DNA of 64,000 nucleotides from Kingella pumchi (lineage in GTDB: Bacteria > Pseudomonadota > Gammaproteobacteria > Burkholderiales > Neisseriaceae), in contig NZ_JAKOOW010000024.1 in NCBI RefSeq assembly GCF_022288825.1, forward strand, positions 70,211 through 134,210. The letters are read 5' to 3'. Position 1 is the stretch's first letter. Each line of letters opens with the position of its first letter. The translations under genes and the position numbers were made by a program. The notes beneath the pieces are model-generated. The model worked only from the letters and a program-made list of their open reading frames with translations, did not search any database and was not told the DNA's origin. Shown piece by piece: positions 16,873-25,273 of this stretch.

Positions 16873-19800
16873 TCAGGTTTCATCTTTGGGCGGCACCGGT
16901 GCGAACCAGCCTACCAGCAGCAACAGCAGGCCGACAACGATAAAGGAAACGATGCGGGCGATGCCGCCGCTGTTGCCCAGTTCGACCAAAAACAGCTTGG
17001 CCACCACCACCGCCATTAGGGCGGCGCCGCAAAACCAGAGCGGACGGATGCCGCGGCGGTGGCCAGAAGTCATCAGGGCGATGGCCGAGAGCGCCCATAC
17101 AATCGACAGGCTGGCCTGCAGGCCGAAGGAAGCGAGCAGGGTGTCGAGCTGCCAGACAACGCCGCCGTAAAAATGCCACAGACGCATCACTGCGGCGCTT
17201 AGGGCGTAAAGCGCGGCGGCGGCGAAAACGGCATAGACGGGGCGGCGGTTTTCGGCATCGTCCAACCAATGATCGCGGCTCTGCCAAGCAAAAGCAAACA
17301 GCGCCAGTTGCGGCAGCTCCAGCAGGTTCAGCAACGGCAGGTAGGAAGCGGATTCGGCGGGCTGGCGCCAGTTGGCCCACAGCAGCCACAGCAGCGCGAA
17401 AGACGCCAGCGCGGCGCCGGCAGCCGGACGGTAGAGCGCGTCATAGCGCGGCGGCGTGTGCCGGCGCAGCGCGTAAAGCAGCAGGGCGCCGGCAAACGGT
17501 GCGGCCAGCCAGCCTGCAGGCTGCCAGGCGGCGGGCAGGTGTTCTGCGGCGGCAAGACCGCTAAAGCGTGTCCACAGCGCCAGCGGCACGGCGAGCATCA
17601 GACCGTGCCAAAGCAGACCGTTTTCACGGCGCTCAAAACGCTGCGGCGCGGTAATCCAGACGGCAGCGGCGCTGAAGGCAGACAGCACGATCAGACCCGG
17701 CAGCAGACCATGCTGCGCCCAGACGGGAATGCGCGGCCACAGCACGGCGCCCAAAAGCGGCAGCAGCACCAGCGCGGCTTGGCGGGCATGGCGCCAGTCC
17801 GACTGCCGGCCGGCGGCAGCCAGCAGCAAAAAGGGCAGCATCTGCAGCAGCAGCGCGGTATCCGGACTGCCCCAGGCGTCGCCAAAGCGGGCGATGGCGG
17901 CAAAGGCAGTCGGCAGCGCGCACGCCAGCAAGAGCGCGGCGCAAAGGTTTTCAGGCTGCTTTGAATGGGTAATTTCACGACCGCTGCGGTGCCGATTATG
18001 GTTTTCAGACTGCCCTTCATCGGCGCTGGCAAACAGCAGATAGGACGCGGCGGCCAGCACGGCGGCGGCAAAGACGGGCGGCAGCAGCGAAGAAGAAGTC
18101 TGCCACAGCAGCGCCGGCCAGGACGGTTGGCCAACGGACTCGGACGGGACAGTGCCGGCAATGGCTTCGACTAAAACCAGCCCACCGTAAAACACGGCCG
18201 CCGCCGGCAGCATTTTGGCATCGAACCGACGGCGCAGCCATGCGGCGGCCAGCGCCAGCAATGCGACCGCCAGCATAAAGCCGCGCGGGGCAAACAGCTC
18301 GCGCGCCAACAGCGGCAGCAGCAGAACCACCGCCGCCATTGCCGCGGTTTGCAAATTGCGCTCCCAGCGCGCCGCAGGCAGCCTGAAACCATAAAAAGCA
18401 CCGCATACCAGCATGCCGCCTCCGGCTGCGGCGGCCAGCGCCACCGCCGGCGAAGCGCTGTCTGCGGCAAACACGCTGTCCAGCGCCTTCAGGGCGACGG
18501 CCAGATACAGCAGCAGCGCGGCCAGCCGCACATGCGCCAGCCGCTGCTTGCGCGCGAAAAAGTAGGCCAGCGCCGCTTCCAATGCCCACAACGACACGGT
18601 TTGCGCGCGCCCGAAAGCCAGCGGCACCGCCAAAGTGGCAAACAGCGCGGCCAGCGCGGCAAAAGCCTGCGCCAGCACGGCAAACGCGCGGCTGCCGCGC
18701 CACAGCACCAGCGCAAACAGGGCGTAAACCGCGGCAAACAGCAGCGCCGCTGCCGCCGGCTTGAGCGGCGCGCCCGCAGCCAGCATCGCATACTGCAGCT
18801 GGAAAGCGGCAAAGGCGCTGCCAAAGAGCAGGGCGCTGTCGAGCATGCCCACCCGCCACAGGCCGCGCAGCAGCGCCTGCCACAGCTGGGCCAGTGTGGC
18901 ATCGTCGGGCGGGGTACCGTCATCGTCATCGTTCTGTAAGGCGTTTTCCTGATCCAGCAACACGCGGCGGGCAAACAGGCAGGCAATCAGGGTGTAAAGC
19001 AGCCAGTGGTAGAGCAAAAAGGCTTCAGCCGAAGCAAACAGCTGCGGGCGGTAATCGTGGATGCCCCACGAAACGGCAATCAGAAAGCTGCCGCAAAAGC
19101 CGGCCAAATTCAGGCTGCGCCACGATTTGAACCACGCCATCAACGCCACGCCGGCATTGAGCAGCGCCAGATAGGAAAACAGGAAAACGTGGCTGCCGCA
19201 GCCGTCGGCGAGCAGCAGCGGCGCCGCCATGCCGCCGGCCAGCGCCACCAGCGCCAGAATTTCGGCGTCCTGCAGCAGCGCCAGCATCGCCATCGCCAAT
19301 ACCAGCGCCACCATCAGCACCAGCGCCGCATCCGCCGGCAGCAGCGGATGCAGTTTGACCGCCGCCAGTGCGGTCAGATACATCACCGCGATGCCGAAGC
19401 CCTGCAGCACCAGCCCGTATTCGCGGCGTTGGCGCTGCAGCTTCCAGCCGGTGAGCGCTGCCGCCAGCCCGGCCGCTGCCACCGCCAGATAGCGCACGCG
19501 CACCGGCAGGTGGATGTGTTCGGAAGCAAAGCGCAGCAGGAAAGCCAGTCCGAGAAACAGCACCACCACGCCGGCTTTGAGCAGCGGATTGCCTTTAAGA
19601 AACCAGGCGAGTATCGGGTTGGGCGCGTCCGCATCCGCTGCCGTATCCGTGGCCGTTTTGCGCCGGCGCACGATAATTTTCCCATTGCCGCCGCGTACCG
19701 GCGCCGTGCCGGAAGGGGCAGGGCGGACAGGGCTTTCAGGCTGCCTGAAAGTGTTTTGCGCCCTGCCGGCATCGGTTTCGATTTCGGCTTCGGTAGGGGC

Positions 19801-20190
19801 AGCCTGAAACGCCGCTGCGGGGGCGGCATCCGCCGGCACTTCGGGACGGACGGGCGGCGGCGTCTGCAGCGGGCGCGGCGCGGCGGCGGGTGTTTGCTCG
19901 GGCAGCGGGTTTTCAGGCTGCCTGAAGTCTGCCGCTGGCGGCGGCGCGGCAAAACCGCTGTACCGCTGCGACTGCTGCAGCTCTTTCAGCTGCCGCTGCA
20001 GACGGCCGACCGTCAGCTCCAGCCATTCGACGCGCTCGCGCAGCGAGTTTTCTTCATCCTGCGTTTCTTGGCGGCGCAGCGCCAGAAACACCGCAGTGAC
20101 CAGCGCCGCGGCAAAGCCCAGTTGGAACAGGCCGACGGCGGAAAATACCAGTAGCGGCAGCAATACCAGCAACAATGTACGCGCAATCAT
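16873..20190 (-). CDS. very large DUF2339-type polytopic membrane protein
   Basis: A 1105-residue inner-membrane protein. It begins with one hydrophobic hairpin (about 1-38), then a coiled coil (EENSLRERVEWLELTVGRLQ), a Pro/Ala-rich linker to about 175, then more than twenty hydrophobic helices to the C-terminus. This layout matches the DUF2339 family, whose function is unknown. The frame is open 290 codons further, across the divergent acyltransferase promoter, but the ATG at 20190 is the last before the first helix. The linker contains three DUS copies (FQAA, FRQPES, FRQPEN). Another copy near residue 745 is read as KQPEN. Confidence 0.75.
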   Translation of the reverse strand: MIARTLLLVLLPLLVFSAVGLFQLGFAAALVTAVFLALRRQETQDEENSLRERVEWLELTVGRLQRQLKELQQSQRYSGFAAPPPAADFRQPENPLPEQTPAAAPRPLQTPPPVRPEVPADAAPAAAFQAAPTEAEIETDAGRAQNTFRQPESPVRPAPSGTAPVRGGNGKIIVRRRKTATDTAADADAPNPILAWFLKGNPLLKAGVVVLFLGLAFLLRFASEHIHLPVRVRYLAVAAAGLAAALTGWKLQRQRREYGLVLQGFGIAVMYLTALAAVKLHPLLPADAALVLMVALVLAMAMLALLQDAEILALVALAGGMAAPLLLADGCGSHVFLFSYLALLNAGVALMAWFKSWRSLNLAGFCGSFLIAVSWGIHDYRPQLFASAEAFLLYHWLLYTLIACLFARRVLLDQENALQNDDDDGTPPDDATLAQLWQALLRGLWRVGMLDSALLFGSAFAAFQLQYAMLAAGAPLKPAAAALLFAAVYALFALVLWRGSRAFAVLAQAFAALAALFATLAVPLAFGRAQTVSLWALEAALAYFFARKQRLAHVRLAALLLYLAVALKALDSVFAADSASPAVALAAAAGGGMLVCGAFYGFRLPAARWERNLQTAAMAAVVLLLPLLARELFAPRGFMLAVALLALAAAWLRRRFDAKMLPAAAVFYGGLVLVEAIAGTVPSESVGQPSWPALLWQTSSSLLPPVFAAAVLAAASYLLFASADEGQSENHNRHRSGREITHSKQPENLCAALLLACALPTAFAAIARFGDAWGSPDTALLLQMLPFLLLAAAGRQSDWRHARQAALVLLPLLGAVLWPRIPVWAQHGLLPGLIVLSAFSAAAVWITAPQRFERRENGLLWHGLMLAVPLALWTRFSGLAAAEHLPAAWQPAGWLAAPFAGALLLYALRRHTPPRYDALYRPAAGAALASFALLWLLWANWRQPAESASYLPLLNLLELPQLALFAFAWQSRDHWLDDAENRRPVYAVFAAAALYALSAAVMRLWHFYGGVVWQLDTLLASFGLQASLSIVWALSAIALMTSGHRRGIRPLWFCGAALMAVVVAKLFLVELGNSGGIARIVSFIVVGLLLLLVGWFAPVPPKDET

Positions 20191-20346
20191 CTCAGTCTCG
20201 GCAAGGCAGTTGTCGATGGCGGCTATGCTACGGAGATTCGCCGCAGGCGGCAAGCCGGCGCGGTGCTGCCTGTATCTTTCAGGCTGCCTGCTGCGGCCGC
20301 GTGCTACAATCCGCGCTTTTTTATCCGCTATTGTTCGCCGCCGATA

Positions 20347-21222
20347 ATGCAGACCCTTGTTTTTTTCCTGTTCCGCCTGCTGGCCGCGCTGCCGCTGCGC
20401 CTTTTGCACCTGCTGGGTGCTTTGCTGGGCACGCTGCTGTTTTATTGTTCGCGCGAAAACCGCGAGCGGGTGCGCGAAAATCTGGCGGTTGCCGGCTTGG
20501 ACAGCGGCGATGCGATGGTGAAAAGCGTGCTGCGCGAAACCATGAAAGGCGGCATCGAATTGCCGGTGGCGTTTTTCAGGCAGCCTGAAAGCATTGCCAC
20601 GCTGTTTGTGCAAACCCACGGCTGGGAGCATATCGAAAGCGCACTGGCGCAGGGGCGCGGACTGCTGCTGCTCACCCCGCATCTGGGCAGCTACGATCTG
20701 GCCGGCCGCTACATCAGCGAGCGCCTGCCCTTTGCGCTGACGGCGATGTACAAGCCGCCCAAAAGCGCGCTGCTCGACAGTGTGATGCAGGCCGGGCGCG
20801 TGCGCGGCAAGGGGCGCACCGCGCCGGCCAGCCTGCAGGGCGTCAAGCAGGTGATGCAGGCGCTCAAGGCCGGCGAAGCGACCATCGTACTGCCCGACCA
20901 TGTGCCCGACCCGCAGGAAGGCGGCGGCGTATGGGTGCCGTTTTTCGGCAAACCGGCCTACACCATGACGCTGGCGGGCAAGCTGGCGCGGCTCGATAAT
21001 GTGGAAACCCTGTTTTTCTGCGGCGAGCGCCTGCCCAAAGGTCGCGGCTTCGCGCTGCACATCGCCCCGCTTTCAGGCTGCCTGAACGGCGATAAGGTAC
21101 ACGATGCACGGCTGGTTAATGAAAACGTCGAAGCCTGGGTGCGCCGTTTCCCCGCCCAATACCTGTTTGCCTACAACCGCTACAAACACCCCGCCGGCGC
21201 CCCCGAGCGCCCGCCGCAGTAG
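20347..21222 (+). CDS. LpxL/HtrB-family lysophospholipid acyltransferase
   Basis: A 291-residue inner-membrane acyltransferase of the lipid A secondary acylation family. One N-terminal membrane helix (3-33) is followed by the catalytic H-x4-D motif as HLGSYD at 112-117. It probably adds an acyl chain to lipid A, though which position (LpxL1 or LpxL2 type) cannot be decided. The ATG at 20347 leaves the TACAAT-like sequence at 20305-20310 upstream. Two DUS copies are read inside as FRQPES (77-82) and SGCLN (near 243). Confidence 0.85.
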   Translation: MQTLVFFLFRLLAALPLRLLHLLGALLGTLLFYCSRENRERVRENLAVAGLDSGDAMVKSVLRETMKGGIELPVAFFRQPESIATLFVQTHGWEHIESALAQGRGLLLLTPHLGSYDLAGRYISERLPFALTAMYKPPKSALLDSVMQAGRVRGKGRTAPASLQGVKQVMQALKAGEATIVLPDHVPDPQEGGGVWVPFFGKPAYTMTLAGKLARLDNVETLFFCGERLPKGRGFALHIAPLSGCLNGDKVHDARLVNENVEAWVRRFPAQYLFAYNRYKHPAGAPERPPQ

Positions 21223-21242
21223 CCGCCGCCGGCGCATTCCAC

Positions 21243-21248
21243 TATAAT
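21243..21248 (+). promoter_or_regulatory. -10 box of the DUF3460 gene
   Basis: TATAAT followed by CGCGCCC, 41 bases before the ATG. Confidence 0.6.
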
Positions 21249-21288
21249 CGCGCCCGCAGCCAAACCGCCATATCCAAAGGAAAAAATT

Positions 21289-21477
21289 ATGTACGACTAC
21301 CAATCCGAAGCCACCAAGTTTCTCAACAACTACATCGAAGAGCATCCCGAAGAAGCGCAGCAGCGCCTGGTCAACCGCAACCTGCTGTGGGATGTCGAAC
21401 TCAATCCCGAAGATGAAGCCGACTACGCCGCCGCCAAGCTGGCGAAAAAGCCCTATACCTATTATCAGATGGACTAA
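21289..21477 (+). CDS. DUF3460 family small protein
   Basis: A 62-residue acidic cytoplasmic protein opening MYDYQSEATKFLNNY with a conserved LLWD in the middle, the pattern of the betaproteobacterial DUF3460 family. Function unknown. It has a strong AAAGGAAAA ribosome site and its own TATAAT promoter, and is followed after 22 bases by an O-methyltransferase gene, likely in the same transcript. Confidence 0.85.
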   Translation: MYDYQSEATKFLNNYIEEHPEEAQQRLVNRNLLWDVELNPEDEADYAAAKLAKKPYTYYQMD

Positions 21478-21499
21478 ACGCGCGCAGGCAGCCTGAAAA

Positions 21500-22168
21500 A
21501 TGTCCGTCCACACCCCGCCGTTTGATGCCGAACTTTTGGCCTATCTGCGCCGCCACAGCCGCGCCGAGCATCCGCTGCTGGCGCAAATCCGCCGCGAAAC
21601 CGCCGGCCACCGCATGGGCAAAATGGCGATCGCGCCCGAGCAGGCCGAGATGCTGGTGTGGCTGGCGCGTTTGATCGGCGCCCGCCGCTACTTGGAAATC
21701 GGCGTTTTTACCGGCTACAGCAGCACCGCCGTTGCGCTGGCGCTGCCCGAAGACGCGCAGCTGGACTGCTGCGACATCAATGTCAGCTTTACCGAACACG
21801 CCCGCCGCTACTGGCAGGCCGCCGGCATCGAACACAAAATCCGCCTGCATCTGCAGCCGGCGCTGATCACGCTTGAGCAGCTGCTCGCCGCCGGCGCCGG
21901 CGAAAGCTACGATCTCGCCTTTATCGACGCCGACAAAGAACCCACCCCGCAATATTACGAGCGCTGCCTGCAACTGGTGCGCCGAGGCGGCATTATCGCC
22001 ATCGACAACATCCTGCTCGGCGGCCGCGTTGCCCGTCCGCTGCAAAGCGACAGCCCGCCCGCCGTCGCCGTGCTGCAGCAGTTCAACGCCGATCTTGCAC
22101 TCGACGAGCGCGTGCTGCCGATCACCCTGCCGCTGGGCGACGGCCTGACGCTGCTGCAAAAACTGTAA
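21500..22168 (+). CDS. SAM-dependent O-methyltransferase (COMT-like)
   Basis: A 222-residue class I methyltransferase. Motif I is YLEIGVFTGYSS around 64-75, followed by a DIN acidic site near 92, FIDADKE near 140 and DNILLGG near 168. These are the metal-binding and SAM motifs of the catechol/caffeoyl-CoA O-methyltransferase family (YrrM-like in bacteria). The substrate is unknown. The ATG follows immediately on a DUS (AGGCAGCCTGAAAA, 21485-21498), which leaves no normal ribosome site, so translation may be coupled to DUF3460. Confidence 0.88.
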   Translation: MSVHTPPFDAELLAYLRRHSRAEHPLLAQIRRETAGHRMGKMAIAPEQAEMLVWLARLIGARRYLEIGVFTGYSSTAVALALPEDAQLDCCDINVSFTEHARRYWQAAGIEHKIRLHLQPALITLEQLLAAGAGESYDLAFIDADKEPTPQYYERCLQLVRRGGIIAIDNILLGGRVARPLQSDSPPAVAVLQQFNADLALDERVLPITLPLGDGLTLLQKL

Positions 22169-22264
22169 ACAGACCGCGCGGCAGCCGCCTGCCGGCGCCG
22201 CGCCATCCGCATCCGAACATGGCAGCCTGAATGTTCAGGCTGCCTAAACTTGTGTCCAGATACC

Positions 22265-23032
22265 ATGAATATCCTTCCCCGTTTTTCCCTACTGATTCCC
22301 GCCGTGCTCGGCGCCTGCGCGCTGCCTGCCGCCGTTGTGCCGCAGGCGCAGCCGTCTGCACAGACTGCCGCAGAGAGCACCGAAACTGTTGCCACCGCCC
22401 CGCGCCCCGCGCCGCTGCCCTATCCGGAAGCCGATGCCGGCGAGCGGATTGCCGCGCTCGAGCGGCAGGTGGAAATGCAACAGCAGCAGCTGGAAGAGCT
22501 GCGCCGCCAGATCAAGCAGTGGGAGCAAAAAGACAAAGATCAGAAAGACAAGGAAAAAGATAAAGAAAAAGACGGCAAAGACAAAGAAACCGCCGCACCG
22601 CCGCCACGCAAAACGCACCGCAATGCGCCGTCTGCCGCCCGCCAAGCCGCCGTTCAGGCTGCCCCCGCCCGCGACAACAGCTGGGAGCGCGCCCAGCAGC
22701 AGTTCCGCCAAGGCCAGTACCAAAGCGTGCTCGCCACCCTGCGCGGCGCCGACAACGGCGGCGACGGCAGCCCACAGGCCGCCCGCCGCATGTATCTGCT
22801 GCTGCAAAGCCACCAGCGGCTGAACAACTGCCAGTCCGTTATCCACATCGGCCAGCGCTACGCCGGCCTGTTTGCCGCCAGCCCGCAGGCCGGCGAAGCG
22901 CTGTACGCCGTCGGCCAATGCCAGTGGAACATCCAGCAGCAGGACATCGCCCGCGACACCTGGCGCCGCCTGATCCGCACCTATCCCGACAGCGCCGCCG
23001 CCCGCCGCGCGGCAGAAAAAGTGCGCCGCTAG
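22265..23032 (+). CDS. CpoB-like TPR lipoprotein
   Basis: A 255-residue lipoprotein with lipobox LGAC (cysteine 18). It has a short coiled coil (ERIAALERQVEMQQQQLEEL), a highly charged Lys/Asp/Glu linker (about 83-115), a Pro/Ala stretch and a TPR domain from about 142. The order signal, coiled coil, linker, TPR is that of CpoB/YbgF, which coordinates Tol-Pal with peptidoglycan synthesis at the septum, but tol and pal genes are not adjacent. One copy of the DUS core is read as VQAA. An in-frame TTG lies 15 bases upstream but the ATG fits the signal peptide better. Confidence 0.7.
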   Translation: MNILPRFSLLIPAVLGACALPAAVVPQAQPSAQTAAESTETVATAPRPAPLPYPEADAGERIAALERQVEMQQQQLEELRRQIKQWEQKDKDQKDKEKDKEKDGKDKETAAPPPRKTHRNAPSAARQAAVQAAPARDNSWERAQQQFRQGQYQSVLATLRGADNGGDGSPQAARRMYLLLQSHQRLNNCQSVIHIGQRYAGLFAASPQAGEALYAVGQCQWNIQQQDIARDTWRRLIRTYPDSAAARRAAEKVRR

Positions 23033-23048
23033 CGCAGCCCGTACGATA

Positions 23049-23100
23049 AGGCAGCCTGAAAACGAATCCGATACGGCAAAACGTTTTCAGGCTGCCTGAA
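23049..23100. terminator. DUS-pair hairpin
   Basis: AAGGCAGCCTGAAAACG and CGTTTTCAGGCTGCCTGAAA form an inverted repeat with long arms, 17 bases after the TPR lipoprotein stop. Confidence 0.6.
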
Positions 23101-23227
23101 AGCCGTTTGGCATCCCGCTGTTTTGCATTGCGGCCATACACCAATAAACCCGAAAGCAGCCTGAAAACACACCAAGCCGCCTGCCCGCCGCAGACGGCTG
23201 CCACAATCACCCGATTCCCCACCCGCC

Positions 23228-24112
23228 ATGTCCAAGCCCTTTGTTTTTCCCGACTACCGCGCCGTGTACAACTTCGCGCCCAAATACCGCGACCAGCACC
23301 TGAAATTTGCCCTGCGCAAACTGCTGGCACGGCGGCAGGTGCGCGCGTTTGAAGCCTTTGTCAATTCGTCGCCCGTGTATCAGGATTTTTTCGCCACCCG
23401 AGTACAAGACGCTTATCCGCTGCTGCACGCCTTTATCGACAAGCGTTTGAACACCGATAAGCGCCTGGCCGCCATGCAGTACGATCTGATCGCCGCCGAG
23501 CGCCATTTTGGCCGCAAACTGCTCGCGCAAATGGGCGAAGCACGCCCGCTGCATGTGATCGCCAGACTTACGGATGATTTGACGCTTTGTCTCAACCGCA
23601 ACGACAACTGCGTCGATGAAGGAATGTGGTCGCTGTCGCTGCGCGACGGGCAGCAAAACCGCCTGTATATGGCCACCTTCGCCTTTGTGCCGCAGGGCTT
23701 GCTGGCCGCTTCGGTGCAGGGGCCGGCGGGTGAAGAAGCCAAAGACACCGTGCGCCGCCTGACCAAGCAGCTTCACGGCCTGCGCCCGCAGCAGCTGATG
23801 GCCGCCGCGTTCCAATACCTTGCCGCCGCGCTCGGCCTGAGTGCTTTGGGCATCGCCCACAACCATCAGGCCAAGTTGCGCTGGAAGCTGAAAAAACGGG
23901 TGAAAATGAATTACGACCAATACTGGCAGGAAAGCGGCGCAATATTGGGCGACGACGGCTACTGGTACCTGCCCGCCGCGCCGCAGCGTAAGGAAATGGA
24001 CGAAATCGACAGTAAAAAACGCTCGATGTACCGCAAGCGCTACCAAATGCTCGATCAGGCCGAAGCCGAGATGCGGGCGTTTTTCAGGCAGCCTGAAACG
24101 GAAACCGAGTAA
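23228..24112 (+). CDS. VirK/YbjX family protein (DUF535)
   Basis: A 294-residue soluble protein with the VirK/YbjX features: an N-terminal helical region, a central LSLRDGQQNRLYMATFAF core, an ALG-GIAHNHQ segment and a YDQYWQESGA motif near 235. Members are linked to outer-membrane and virulence-factor integrity in enterobacteria; the molecular activity is unknown. The last residues (FRQPETETE) are encoded by a DUS just before the stop. Confidence 0.8.
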   Translation: MSKPFVFPDYRAVYNFAPKYRDQHLKFALRKLLARRQVRAFEAFVNSSPVYQDFFATRVQDAYPLLHAFIDKRLNTDKRLAAMQYDLIAAERHFGRKLLAQMGEARPLHVIARLTDDLTLCLNRNDNCVDEGMWSLSLRDGQQNRLYMATFAFVPQGLLAASVQGPAGEEAKDTVRRLTKQLHGLRPQQLMAAAFQYLAAALGLSALGIAHNHQAKLRWKLKKRVKMNYDQYWQESGAILGDDGYWYLPAAPQRKEMDEIDSKKRSMYRKRYQMLDQAEAEMRAFFRQPETETE

Positions 24113-24164
24113 AGCGATAGCAGGCTTGTGTGAAAAGCAGCCTGAAAACTAACCAGGAGCCATT

Positions 24165-24401
24165 ATGAGCCGAGCCCTGCGCCGCCATCATCTTTCCCGT
24201 TTGAAAAACAAACGTCGGCACGACTATTGTTTTACCGGCGTATCCATCGGGCAACACATAGCCACGCCCGCCCGCTGTTCTTGCTGGATGTGCGGCAACC
24301 CGCGCCGTTTTTACGGCAACGGCCACGTCGCGCTGACGGTGCAGCAGCTGCGCCAAACGGTTGCGGAGCAAAATGAAGAAGCCATCTTTCAGGCAGCCTG
24401 A
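24165..24401 (+). CDS. small conserved Cys-rich basic protein
   Basis: A 78-residue basic protein (MSRALRRHHLSRLKNKRRHD) with the compact cysteine motif CSCWMCGNPRR, which looks like half of a zinc-binding site. I recall this type of short protein from several bacterial groups but not a function. AACCAGGAGCC gives a good ribosome site. The last codons (FQAA) and the stop TGA come from a DUS, so the C-terminus has been set by the uptake sequence. Confidence 0.7.
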   Translation: MSRALRRHHLSRLKNKRRHDYCFTGVSIGQHIATPARCSCWMCGNPRRFYGNGHVALTVQQLRQTVAEQNEEAIFQAA

Positions 24402-24458
24402 AAACTCGAAACCGCTGGATACCCTTATCCGGCCCGCACCGAACCATACATAAAAACC

Positions 24459-25109
24459 ATGACCACTACCGACCTTATCAACATTATCGGTACCATCGCT
24501 TTTGCCATTTCCGGCTATCTGGTGGGCTACGGCAAGCGGCTGGACGTACTCGGCGTTGTGATTACCGCTCTGCTGACCGCCGTCGGCGGCGGCATGATGC
24601 GCGACGCGCTGGTCGGCCATATTCCGCAGGTGTTTTTGCGCACCGACGCGCTGATTGTGGTGTTTGCCACGCTGGCGGCGGCCTGGCTGTTCCGGCTTGA
24701 GCGCCGCCGCCGTGCCGCGCTGACCGCCGCGTTTATCGTTGCCGATGCCATCGGCCTGGCCGCGTTCAGCATTACCGGCGCGCAGGTCGGCGTGGCGCTG
24801 CATTTAAACCTGTTCGGCGTGGTGGTGTTGGCGTTTGTTACCGCCGTCGGCGGCGGCATTGCCCGCGATATTCTGGTCAACAAAGTGCCGATGATTCTGC
24901 GCTCGGATCTGTACGGCAGCATCGCCATCCTAATCGGCATCCTGATGTATCTGCTGGCCAAAGCCGGCTGGAGCAACGCGCTGACGCTCAACGCGCTCTT
25001 TATCGGCGGCTGCCTGCTGCGCTTAACCGCCTACCGTTTCCACTGGCAGCTGCCGGGTTTTCAAAACCGCCACCGTGAGCAAAGCCGGCAGGATAAGGGC
25101 GCTGCTTAA
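24459..25109 (+). CDS. TRIC-type cation channel family protein (UPF0126)
   Basis: A 216-residue membrane protein with two copies of a three-helix unit. Each contains a glycine-rich kink followed by an arginine-aspartate pair: TAVGGGMMRD in the first and TAVGGGIARD in the second. This internal duplication defines the bacterial TRIC (YicG-like) channels that conduct monovalent cations. A basic tail ends the protein. It is probably its own unit upstream of gatB. Confidence 0.88.
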   Translation: MTTTDLINIIGTIAFAISGYLVGYGKRLDVLGVVITALLTAVGGGMMRDALVGHIPQVFLRTDALIVVFATLAAAWLFRLERRRRAALTAAFIVADAIGLAAFSITGAQVGVALHLNLFGVVVLAFVTAVGGGIARDILVNKVPMILRSDLYGSIAILIGILMYLLAKAGWSNALTLNALFIGGCLLRLTAYRFHWQLPGFQNRHREQSRQDKGAA

Positions 25110-25273
25110 GCGGACGGACAAGCTTTTTCAGGCTGCCTGCGGCTAGGGCAAATCGAAAAAACGGGCAAAAGGCTGATAAAATGCGCGCCGATATTGCCCC
25201 TATTTTTCAGGCTGCCTGCCGCTTTGCCGGCAGACTGCGCCCACTCCAAAATTTTCATGCAGAAAGACCACCT

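Noticed and set aside
16873..21060. A 1395-residue protein starting at 21060
   Set aside because: The first 290 codons are antisense to the acyltransferase gene and its promoter; the DUF2339 protein starts at 20190.
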